Shown piece by piece: positions 12,637 through 24,390 of a stretch of 64,000 nucleotides of DNA. The position numbers and the translations under genes are program-made. Under the pieces are notes generated by a model. That model did not search any database. It was not told the origin of the DNA and was given only the letters and a program-made list of their open reading frames with translations. The stretch lies in assembly GCA_019155205.2 (NCBI GenBank), contig JAHNZQ020000227.1, positions 1,547,633 to 1,611,632 of the forward strand, given 5' to 3'. Position 1 is the first letter of the stretch, and every line of letters starts with the position of its first letter. The stretch comes from Gracilaria vermiculophylla (lineage: Eukaryota; Rhodophyta; Florideophyceae; Gracilariales; Gracilariaceae).

Positions 12637-13693
12637 CATTAGCAAGTTACCCCGGTTCCTCCTCCCTCCTCGGATGTAATCCCTTACCGCCCAATCCTGC
12701 GGGACCCATTGGCCATGCGGCCGCCGGCATCATCCGGCATACAGGCAATCAGAAGGCCTGCCGTCTTTCCACAACTTTTCCGGGGTCTCTCAGATCTCCG
12801 GTACGTGTCGGGAGACAAGGAGATCTCGTCCAAAGTGCGTGGCCCGCATCGCCAACACACAACAAGTCGAGTGTGAACTGGCATATGTACCGGCCAAGAG
12901 GTACAGTCGGTGTCTCCCGCCGCTCCGTCTAACGGGGGGGAGGAACTCTCTTCCGCTCCCCTCAAGGAGGTTATCTGCTCGCCATCGCAGCGGGTAACCC
13001 GCCGTGACCCACGAATAAGTGCCCATGCGTCGTAGCTCATGCGGGAAAACATCTCGAAGACAACACCGTACAACGCAGGCAAGCGCCATAGCGGCAGTGT
13101 ACCGCAATGTGGACACCGTGGCGAACAATTTGGGGAACCCGGCCGCGCCGGAAGCACTACTCGACCGCATGGAAACCTCCGACAAAGTTGGAAAGGTAAG
13201 CCGCGAGACGCCATCGCCTGGCGCCCTCACGGGGGAGGAGCACACACGAGCACCCGCGCCAACAGGTGTATGGCAGTTGCGTGGTTGGTAGATCGCAAGC
13301 GGCACGCCGCCAAGTGCCAAACTCCGGAGAGGAATTACATGTGGAGCAGGGATTTATGGCCCCAAGAGGGGGAAGTATCTCGTAAGTTACCCGCACCCTG
13401 ACGAGGGGCCTGGCTCTGAATAGGGAGACCGATAGCACGCCCAAGGGTACCCTTCTGAGAAGCCACGGTCTCATGGACCTGACCCGCCCCTGGAGATATC
13501 GCAGCGCGCTCAAGGCGTAAATCACCGAGCTGTACGCGCCAGGGCATCACCTCGCGAACGGTAGCCACGCAGACTTGCGGCAAGAACGGAGTACTGGGAA
13601 GCGGGGGTCGATATCCAAAGGTAGGAAAGCGAGCCCAAAGCGGGAACCTGTGATTCCGCGCAGGAGGAGACCACAATAACCGGCCATGGCCGG

Positions 13694-13900
13694 ATGGTTC
13701 ACATACAGGAATATGTCGTGGAACGCATCGCCGGACACTCGTATTTCGAGGGTAGAATGCTACAGAGCCACGTACGCTGGTATGGGCATGACCCTCCGTC
13801 CGACACAGCCAAGCCGATCGAACTCCTCCCGCGTTCTCTCGTGGTACGCTATCATTGCAATGCGGCTACAGCGACTCCAGCGATGCCGTGTAACGCCTAA
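13694..13900 (+). pseudogene. E1 chromodomain
   Basis: EYVVERIAGHSYFEGRMLQ, then a VRWYGHDPPSDT segment and an LPRSLV segment, match the chromodomain pattern found at the C terminus of chromovirus integrases. It lies about 1.06 kb after the recognisable integrase C-terminal domain, an unusually long linker. The intervening sequence (12637-13693) is GC-richer and open on the other strand in places, but has no domain I recognise. Confidence 0.75.
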
Positions 13901-15089
13901 CCAGGGTAAGTCCCCATTCGAACGGGAATGTTAACGCGGAAGCAATACTGCTGATAATATTCATAGCACTCCGCTCTGCACTTTTTCGGAGCAACCATGT
14001 ATGGTTTTTTTATCCAGCTTGCTGGTCGATGATTATCGTAACCAAAAGTATGGTTTTTCCTATTCGCATGGTGTAAATTTCTGGCGACGCCGTGATCAAT
14101 CTCATATATTGATAGCCTAGTTTCAGGGCCACCCCGCATAAGACGTCCACCATGGGGAAAGTAATCCGGCAAGCAGGAGAAAGGAAAAAAAGATCAAGTT
14201 TATTCGAAGAGATCCCCTTGAAGGAGAACTGGGAATAAAGTATCCCGTTCAACCATCACGAGGCGGAGGCATCCAGCTGAGACGGTTCGAAAAGATTTCT
14301 CGCATGGCGGATAGATCACCAGAGGTGTCCCAGACGTTCATGACAACGCCGCGGAGGAAACTCGCGATGACATCCACCTCGTTGGCACCCGTCGCGAAAG
14401 CCTCATTTCCAGAAGGAGAGCGAGTAGGATTCCCAAGAGGAGTTGGAGCTGGCAGCTAAACCGGGCTATCCGTGGTAGCCCAAGCTTCAACCTGCGGCGG
14501 AGCGCGTGACAAGTTCATCTCTGGTGCCCCGGACCCCTCTTCATGCAGGTCAGCCGCGCCCATCGCGTCTTGACCGCCCTCTTCAAGGTCGCACCCTCCC
14601 GGAGTTTACGGCTCGTTTTCGAGCATCGTGTTGTCCTCCTCGTAAGAGCGGTACCACTCATCGGAGTCAACATACCCGATTGGGTGTCCAGTTGGAATAC
14701 TATTCGTAGCCATCTGATATCCCCCCGCATCCTCGCGGCAATCCCGGACTTCTCATGGATCGAAGTACATGAAGTCTCCCGCTCGTGCGGTGTTCCTCCC
14801 CAAGTCGAAACCAATCGAAGACCTGTGGACAGGTTGTTGTTGGCATCCAGGCCGTCGTTTCCTGACGACGTTGGAGGGTTCGGAGGCGGTGCGCTCATAG
14901 TGCGGGCAGGGTGGTGGTTATCCGGCGAAGCCGTCGAAGACGGAAAGAGTTGTCGTGATGAGGCTGGTTTAACGCTCGTTGCGTTAGCTACCGGCTCGAT
15001 GCCATGACATCCCGGTGAACCGGAGAAGGGTGGGCACTTGTGCATGTTGCCGCCTGCGGGACGCTCACCTCGGGTTGTTGCCTTTGGCT
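13901..15089 (+). other. E1 3' untranslated region
   Basis: About 1.2 kb lies between the chromodomain and the purine tract. Overlapping frames exist on both strands (for example 14515-15045 on the - strand), but none resembles a known protein or the antisense frame of E2. Confidence 0.4.
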
Positions 15090-15100
15090 AAGGGAGGGGA
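15090..15100 (+). promoter_or_regulatory. Candidate polypurine tract of E1
   Basis: AAGGGAGGGGA directly precedes TGTGAAG, which would be the first bases of the 3' LTR. Such tracts prime plus-strand synthesis. Confidence 0.5.
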
Positions 15101-15770
15101 TGTGAAGTGCGCGGCCATTTTTCGGGGTATTTTCGCATATGGGTAGGTATTGTGGAATGCGTAAAAGAGGATTAATATGACTAACTCCCGCCGGGTATTT
15201 ATTTATTTATTTAGAATTTATCTATTTATTAAATTCGCACTACACTACTTAAAGGCACCGGCATCCCCGCCGCCGCTCTATGTAAACGGTAGCCAAGGTT
15301 ACGGCTCTGGGCCTTCCGACTACGTCGTCATTTACCTCTCGCGAGGGATATCTCGTAGTGTCCGGTTGCTCATCTGCCCTATTCGCGCAGAGCGCTTATA
15401 CTTGGGTATATTACGAGTTTCACTGTGCTCGCCCCTTGTACAAGGATCTCTATGACTTCAGTCGTTTGCCTCACGGCTACCTTCCCTTATTCCCCCCTTG
15501 GTGGTACATCCTCTACCTTGTGGATCGCGCGATCCGCGCTCTCTCTTCTTTTCCCCTCTCTTTTTGGCAAGGAGGCACCGCACACCCACACACCCACCTA
15601 GTGGGGATCTTTCTTATACCTCTCTCGCCAAGTGCTGCCGGAGCAACCTCGGTTGTACAACAGATATTGTCGTGTTGTTCCCTCGAGAGGGTTCGACCAC
15701 CGAAATACCTCTGCAGGGGAAGATTCGGACGTCTGATGTGCTATTCCTGCTTGCAGGCTATTGCTCTACA
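15101..15770 (+). repeat. 3' LTR of E1
   Basis: The part from about 15255 aligns with the 5' LTR. The upstream boundary is placed at TGTGAAG because of the adjacent purine tract. An ATTT-rich microsatellite lies inside it (about 15199-15232). Confidence 0.65.
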
Positions 15771-16660
15771 CATAATTCTATTTGTAATTATTTAGTATTT
15801 TACGCTACTCAGTTTGGAGGTGACTGCATCTTACCTCAGCTAGCAGAATAAGTTCGATCATCAGACGCAGGTAAAGTTATTCAAGTTTTGGCTTTGATTT
15901 TTACCCTCCAGGCTGACGACCAGCTCCCAGCGCAGTGTCGACGTCTAAGCCGTGCTAGGCATTTTTAGTCTATCATCCTACCTCACAGCACGCTGCTTTG
16001 AAAGTTGTATTCCATTTTGTTTCAGACCGTGTGGCTCTATGTACGGACACACCTCCCATAGGCTGATGTTCTCTTGGGCTCATAGCTTATCTGGTATTTG
16101 CGCTCCCCACTCGCCTCAAAAGAATGTGTAATCGTTTCTGTCGTCATCATTCCGGCAATGCGGTCTTTTTGCACCTCTTTTGGGTTCTTTCTACCCATTC
16201 TGCATCCATGCTGTGATGTGTATCAGAAATACACCCGGCACAGTGCGAACCCAAAAAGGGAGCTCCACTCCGTGACCACACGATTCAGGGGGGAAGGTTT
16301 TGGACGATTCCATTGTTCTCAGCCTTCTGCGCGGAATTGCTGGACACAAGCTAAATGTCAAATAGAAATTTCCACTACAGTCCGCGAAACCTGATTAAAG
16401 CCGCCTCATACTTTTACAGACGTTCCTGAACAAATTTCTATTCCCTGTCTCATTACCTTTCAGAGGCATTAGACTGGAAAAGATAATTTGTTTGTCATGT
16501 TTGATAACACTCGAACAACTCCGGCGGCCTCCAGTAACCCAATAACGATAAGCACCTGCAAAGTTCAATAAAAGTACAAATATATTTTGTCCACTATTTT
16601 TTTTAAAAATTGCACGATAGACTGTGGTTTAAATATAAGAAATACTCAGTCTCAGTCTTT
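15771..16660. other. No recognisable gene
   Basis: This is moderately AT-rich sequence between E1 and a Tc1-like relic. Only one frame reaches 98 codons (16098-16394), and it shows no motif. Confidence 0.4.
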
Positions 16661-16669
16661 CTTTAGTCA

Positions 16670-17440
16670 ACTCCAACCCAACGACTAAAAACTGGCACCT
16701 GGTAAGCCCCTCACCGATAAAGAAAACGAGATTATTATGGCAGCAAGAGCTCACTGTTGCTGGCAAGGAGGAATATCTCACACTCTAAGTCGCTCTCGAA
16801 CTGTTTATCAAATATTTATAGAGAATGCGAAAAAGTAGAAAATGCGTTGTAAACGATGCAAAACAAAAACGTGACACCAACCACGAAAGGAGCACTTGCT
16901 CGTGCCATATCGATCTCGAATGAATCTTCCAGAGAGCTTTGAAATTGTGTGTCACTTCCAGTTGTTGTGCAAAAAGTACAAAAACTTGTGAAATAATACT
17001 TTATAAAGTATTACATGAAACATGAAGACCATACCAATAGTGACGTTCGTTCATAAAAGAGGGCCGTTTGGGATTGTGATATAGTGCTTATTTCTTTGGA
17101 GCATTGAAAAAGAAATATTTTTCCTAACGAGAAAATGTTAAACCTTGAGGATACAAATGGTTTTGAATACTAGAGACTTAATATCAATGAAAAAAAAGTT
17201 TATTTTCACAAAGACAAAAATAAAAAGCTTCCAAGTTGTGATTAGAATTCTATTATTTTTGCGGTTTAAAGCTATTTGTGGATTGAGACGTAATAATAGA
17301 CTGTAAGAAGTACTGCCAAGTACTACAGAAAAAATATTGCTGCCGTATAAAGTTGAAACATTAGGAGAATGTTTTAAGTTTTCAGCAAGATGAGGTTTCC
17401 ATCCATCAATCTGCTTATAACGTACTACAAAGAGGTAAAA
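16670..17440 (+). pseudogene. Tc1-like transposase relic
   Basis: Conceptual + strand translation starts with GKPLTDKENEIIMAARAH and a helix-turn-helix with SRSRTVYQIF. A second helix-turn-helix follows (GALARAISISNESSREL). The first catalytic strand is recognisable from NLEDTNGFEY and the following EKKVYFHKDKN segment near 17140-17220. Stops and frameshifts occur throughout. Tc1-family transposases cut and paste elements at TA. This copy is dead, and I found no clear terminal inverted repeats. Confidence 0.65.
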
Positions 17441-17449
17441 GAAGGGCAA

Positions 17450-18750
17450 TATTGATTGGCTTTCTTGGCCGTTTGAGTGGGCAGACGTTTACATTATGGA
17501 AAACAAATGGTGGGTATTGGGACGTAGAGTGTATGCCGATTAGCGGCACTTTCAGGACGTCGGAACGTTGGATGAGGTTGGGATTGAATGTTAGAACGAG
17601 CTGACCAATGGGTACTTGGGAAACACCGTACATGGTGCCACAACAGCGTTGTGTTAAAAATGTGGAGAAAGAAAGGGAGAAATGAGCAAGTAATAAGAAA
17701 AATAAACGTGTGTGGTGTTTTGGATTTCACGTAGATTTTGCGTTGTGACTCACGTGTTGTGGCGCTACACGTGGAACGGTAAGAATTTGCGCCGGACAAA
17801 GGTGCTCAACCGCGCCTGATGATGTTCAGTTGAAGAAACGGACTGTGCCACGATGCCTTTTTCCTCAATGACATGTTGTGCGAGGAAGAAAGAGGCCGGT
17901 GGGCTCATTCAGGTTTTGCGCACTGCACATTCAGCGCATGTTTGTTTCAGGAGGCGCGGGAGCTGTGTGCCAGAGATCAACGTGGGTGTGCGGGGTCACG
18001 AGCGGAAGCGCAAACGCGTCGTGAGCAGTGAGTGTGCGTGGAGAGGTTAAAGAAGGTTTGTGATTCGGACGACGCGCTGCAGTACGTGGCGTGCTGAAAG
18101 TGTCGCAGATTAGCACCGAAGCGCTGCAGACGGGCCACGAGAGCGTCTGCGCGGCGCGCCACGGCGTGGAGATGCGCCTGAGCTGATGTTCCCTTTTCTG
18201 AGGAAAGCGGGGCACTTTTTTGGCCGGTGCAAAGTGGCTGAACGTTTTTGCAGCTGGCGTGGGGGCTGTTCGCTCGGCGGTGGGGTTTCTCGCGCCGCCG
18301 TGGGCTGCGTGGGACGCCACTGCTCGCGGGCAGTGAACGCGTTGGTGAGCTTGGACCAGCAGCACGCCGGGTGCTGCGCCTGCGAAGCACACGTCCTTGT
18401 TTGCCATTCGCCGCGGCTCGAGCGTGCACGCTGCCTCACAGTTTTCGGGCGCTATGAACAGTAGGGAGCTGGGTTTTGCACTCGGTGTTCGATGCAGCAC
18501 AGCATCAGCATGGTTCCGACGACAGCGTGAAGATGGTCATGCAAAATAAGCGATTGGTGTGATTTAGCTTTAGAAGGCGCGTTGACGTTGGCGTGGACTT
18601 TGAGCAAAGTGTAAAGACTAATCGCTGTACGCATCTGCGGGAGATGGATCAATACTTTTGGCACGCATTGGACTCATTTTGCATGCGCTCTACGTCAAAC
18701 TGCAAGTGCAAAACGTTGCTTATCACAATCAATTACAGTTTTCTTTTTTC
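17450..18750. other. Transition zone into the GC-rich island
   Basis: GC content rises steadily here. Overlapping frames on both strands (up to 189 codons, 17931-18500 on the - strand) are what a GC-rich, stop-poor sequence gives by chance. None has a recognisable domain. Confidence 0.4.
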
Positions 18751-20971
<2,221 letters not shown>

Positions 20972-21654
20972 ATGCAAAACCGCCCCCCCCCGCCCTCTTC
21001 CCCGCAACCCCCCTCGCCGCCGTCAAACGCGCAGGCGCAAGCGCAAGCGCAAGCGCACGCCCACGCGCACCAGCAGGCGCACGCACAAGCGCACGCCCAC
21101 GCGCACGCCCACGCGCAGCAGCCGCACTCATCGCACCCGCCCCGCCCGCTCAGCCCCATGGTACTGGACTTTCACCCGTCGGCGCTGTCCTCGCCGCCGC
21201 CACTGCCGCCGCCGCCGCCGCTGCCGCACGGCCTGCCGCCCGACTCGTTCCACTCGCTGCAGTCCTTCGTGCACGGCTACGCCGCGCCCGACGACGCGCT
21301 GTGGCCCAAGCCGCCGCCGCCGCCGCCGCGCCCGCCGCTACCGCCGCCGCCGCCGCCGCCGCCCGCCGCGGCGCCGCACGTGCTGCGCCCCGCCCCGGCC
21401 TGGCCGCCCGTCGAGCTGGCGCTGCGCTCCGACGCCGCTGCCGCCGCCGCCGCCGCGCCGCGCCCGTTTGCCGTGGCGCACGCGCACAAGCGCGCCGCGC
21501 GCGCGTCGCCGCCGCGCCACGCGCCGCTCATGCTGCCGCCCGCGTCGGCGCCGCTGCTCGCCGCGCCGCCGCCCGCTTTCGGCCGAGGCGCGCGCCGCGT
21601 GCCCACGGCCGCCACGGCCGCTGCTGCGGCCGCCGCGGCTGCGGCCGCGGCCGC

Positions 21655-21701
<47 letters not shown>

Positions 21702-21767
21702 GCAGCAGCGGAGGCGGCGACGGAGGGGCGGACAGCAGAGCTGGCGGCGGCGGCGGCGGCAGCAGCA

Positions 21768-21814
<47 letters not shown>

Positions 21815-22450
21815 GAGGGCGCGACGAGCAGCAGCGCGGCGGCGGGGTTCGACGAGCTCAAGTACGTGAAGCTGGCGACGGCGACGGCCGAGGAGGCCAA
21901 GCGCATCAAGCGGCAGCAGCTGAAGGACATGCAGGTGCAGAAGGAGCGCGACGCGCGCTACACCGGGCAGCCGCTGACGTCCAAGCAGAAGGAGCGCGAG
22001 CGCAGCCGGCGCGAGAGCGCCGTGACGCGCAAGCGCACCGAGGCGTACATCCGCTGCCTGGAGCACTTTACGGTGCGCTTCGCGCACAGCGAGGTGCAGG
22101 TGCAGCGGCTGGAGGAGGTGGTGCAGCGGCTGGTGGGCGTGGTGGCGCAGCTGCGGCGGCGGCTGGGCGCCGCGGAAGAGCCGGCGGCGGACGCGGCGGA
22201 CGCGGCGGACGCGGCGGACGCGGCGGACGCGGCGCTGGAGGCGGCGCAGGCGGTGGCGGCGGCAGAGCAGCAGCAGCAGCAGCAGCAGGCGGGCGAGGAG
22301 GCGCAGCGCGCGGGGGCGCACGCGCGCGCGGCAGCCGACGCCGAGGCGCTGGCGCTGCTGGCCGACCTGCAGCAGGCGCAGCGGCGCAGCGCGTCGGGGC
22401 GCGGCGCCGCCATGGCGCCGCTGTGGCCGCTGGACCTCGACGACGGCTGA
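20972..22450 (+). CDS. bZIP transcription factor
   Basis: A 492-residue, intronless frame starts at an ATG in GCCGCC context. Residues 1-290 are low complexity: (QA/HA)n at 20-50, proline runs at 75-135, poly-Ala at about 213-229, and long Gly/Ser runs at 230-280. A bZIP domain follows at about 337-400. The basic region contains RRESAVTRKR, then a heptad series L363, F370, V377, V384, V391, L398. The consensus N-x7-R is present as S345-x7-R353, so the normally invariant DNA-contacting Asn is Ser. Spacing to the first heptad Leu (nine residues) is normal. After the zipper come a DAA repeat (about 407-421) and a Gln run. It should bind DNA as a dimer in the nucleus, but target specificity may differ from that of standard bZIPs. 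Nearly all third codon positions are G or C. The start codon is the least certain part. Confidence 0.8.
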
Positions 22451-23048
22451 CGACGAGCGGCGCGCTCAGCGCGCGCATCGCGTAAACACTGACAGTTAAC
22501 AGCGGCCCCCCCTGCCCCCCCCCACGCCCGTGCCGCCGCCCGGCCACGCGGACCACGCGGCCACGGCGCCACGCGGCCACGGCGCCACGCGGCCACGGCG
22601 CCACGCGGCCACGGCGCGACGCGGCGCAGCGATGCGCAGCGCGGCGCAGCGCGGCGGAGGGTTAAAGCCTTGGAGCGCGCCGGCAGCGGCGGCGGCGCTG
22701 AGTGGCGGTTGCGCACGTAAGCGGCGCGAAAATATCGGCGCGGCGCTTTTGTGTGCGCTGGCGCTTTGTCGCTTGGCGCGGCGCGGCGCGCCCATTGGCT
22801 GCGGCGCGCGCGATATTTTTGCGGCGCGCGCGCGCGCGAAGCTTTATGCCTCGCTTCGCCCATAAGCGCGCGCGCTGCGCCCTGCTCTCGCCCTCACACG
22901 TCCCCGCTCGCCCTCCGCTCGCCCCCACCTCGCCCTCCGCTCGCCCTCCGCTCGCCCTCCGCTCCACCTCCGCGCGCCCTTCGTTCGCCCTCCTCCACTC
23001 GCCCTCCCCTCCCCGCCCCCCGCGCCCGCCGCCGCCGCCGCCGCCGCC
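22451..23048 (+). promoter_or_regulatory. Intergenic region with candidate promoter of the CCT gene
   Basis: The 598 bp between two tandem genes hold the 16-bp tandem repeat at 22553-22616 and an inverted CCAAT box (ATTGGC, near 22795). The AT-rich strings AAAATATC (about 22730) and GATATTTTTG (about 22811) stand out in otherwise GC-only sequence. From 22900 the sequence becomes strongly pyrimidine-rich (CCCTCCGCTCG-like repeats) up to the ATG. This fits a promoter and 5' leader for the downstream gene. Individual elements are inferred. Confidence 0.4.
22553..22616. repeat. 16-bp tandem repeat, four copies
   Basis: The unit CCACGCGGCCACGGCG occurs four times without interruption, 45 bp or more after the bZIP stop codon region. 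Confidence 0.9.
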
Positions 23049-23467
23049 ATGACGCTCACGCCGTGCGACGCGTGCGCCGCCGCCGACGCCGCCGTGTACT
23101 GCCACGCCGACCAGGCGTTCCTGTGCGCCCTGTGCGACCACGCCATCCACTCGGCCAACAAGCTCTCGCTCCGCCACACGCGCGTCGCCGTGCACTGCTT
23201 CGCCGCCGCCGCCGCCGCCGCCGCCGCCGTCGCCGCGCCCGCCCTGCCCGACCACTCGCTCTCGTCCACCACGCAGCCCTCCTCCGGCGCCCACCACCCC
23301 GACGCCCACCACCCCGACGCCCACCACCCCGACGCCCTCGTGCACCACCTGCTGTCCAGCCCGGCGTCGGCCACCACCGCCTCCTCCACCACCCCGTCGT
23401 CGTCCGCGCTGCTCGCCGTCGACCACCTGCTGGACGCGCTCGTGCCGCAGCCGCACGTCGGCCCGCA

Positions 23468-23511
<44 letters not shown>

Positions 23512-24053
23512 AGCCGCACCTCTCCTCGCTCGCCGGCGCCTTCGTCAAAAAGGAGGCGCACACGCTGCTGCACAGCTCGGGCTTCGCGCTGGACGCCATC
23601 GTCCCGCAGCTCGACCTGCTGCACCCGCCCGCGCCCCCGTCATCGCCGCCGCCGCGCGAGAGGCGCGCTCGCCCCGCCGCCGCGCCGCGCCGCGAGCCCC
23701 TGTCGCCGCTATCGTCGCCGCTGTCGTCGCCGCCGCCACCGCCGTCGCCGCACGCGTCGCCGCACGCGTCGCCGCCCTCGCCGCCGCACTCGCCGCCGCC
23801 GCCGCACCAGCCGCTGGCGCGCGCCGTGCGCGCGGCGGCGGCCGCGCCGCTGGAGGCGACGGCCGCGCAGCGCCGCGCGCGCCAGCGCCTGGCCGCGCTG
23901 CAGCGCTTCCGCAACAAGCGCGCCAACCGCAGCTTCCGCAAGCGCGTGCGCTACGCCTGCCGCAAGCAGCTGGCCGACAGCCGCCCGCGCGTCAAGGGCC
24001 GCTTCGTCGGGCGCAACGCCGCGCCGCCCGCCGCCGTGCGCGCCGAGCCATGA
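23049..24053 (+). CDS. CONSTANS-like B-box and CCT domain protein
   Basis: A 334-residue, intronless frame starts at an ATG after GCCGCCGCC. Residues 6-43 form a complete B-box zinc finger with ligands C6, C9, C18, D21, C26, C29, H34 and H43, and ALCDHAIHSANKL is typical of plant CO-like B-boxes. Low-complexity sequence follows: poly-Ala, three HHPDA units at 82-96, a second poly-Ala at 141-153, and Pro/Ser repeats at 193-252. A C-terminal CCT domain (about 273-321) contains FRNKRANRSFRKRVRY and RPRVKGRF, which hold the conserved arginines. In plants CCT domains bind CORE DNA elements and NF-Y partners, and the family links light and clock signals to gene expression. One B-box plus CCT resembles the algal type rather than the two-B-box CONSTANS of land plants. 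Specific targets are unknown. Confidence 0.92.
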
Positions 24054-24390
24054 GCGCGCGCGCGCGCGCGCGCCGCGCCGCGCCGCGCCTGCGCGAGGCT
24101 GTTTTTCGAGGGGGGGGGAAGGTTGGGGGGGGGGGGGGAGCCGCGCGCAACGCGCCGCGCTGCCGCGCGCCGCCGCGTCACCGGTAAACTGAAGAGCCGC
24201 TTTGAGCAGCACGTTTGTGCAGCGCGCAATCTGCGCGCGCCGAGCTGCGCCCAGCTGCGGCGCACGCCGCGCCGCGTGCGCGCCGACGTGGACGATTGTG
24301 CGCCACGCGCCGCCGCCGCCGCCGCGCGCGCGCGCGCGACTTGCTGCCGCCCGCGCGGCGCCCCCTCCGTCCGTCGCCGCTCCGCGCCTG
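24054..24390. other. Convergent 3' intergenic region
   Basis: The 337 bp separate the 3' ends of the CCT gene and the prenyltransferase-monooxygenase gene. It begins with a GC dinucleotide run and holds G-runs at about 24110-24139. No gene is seen. Both transcripts must terminate here. Confidence 0.5.

Larger units (their letters stand above)
5950..15770 (+). mobile_element. E1: decayed Ty3/gypsy chromovirus
   Basis: Direct repeats at about 5950-6474 and 15101-15770 enclose gag, protease, reverse transcriptase, RNase H, integrase and a chromodomain in the usual Ty3 order on the + strand. The coding part is a pseudogene, with one clear frameshift in RNase H and several in-frame stops. Only the last 500 or so bases of the LTRs align well by eye (about 75%), and no target duplication could be fixed, so this is the oldest of the three large elements. 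A primer site follows the 5' LTR at 6477, and a purine tract (15090-15100) precedes the likely start of the 3' LTR. Confidence 0.88.

Noticed and set aside
13547..13738. A - strand frame in E1 that at first seemed similar to the E2 antisense frame
   Set aside because: The region encodes the E1 chromodomain on the + strand. The apparent similarity was a few scattered residues.
17931..18500. 189-codon - strand frame as a host gene
   Set aside because: It has no domain, and the same stretch is open in three frames. It is a chance frame in GC-rich sequence.
22662..23941. Long - strand frames opposite the CCT gene
   Set aside because: The + frame has complete B-box and CCT domains. The - frames are Gly/Ala/Arg/Ser-rich shadows.
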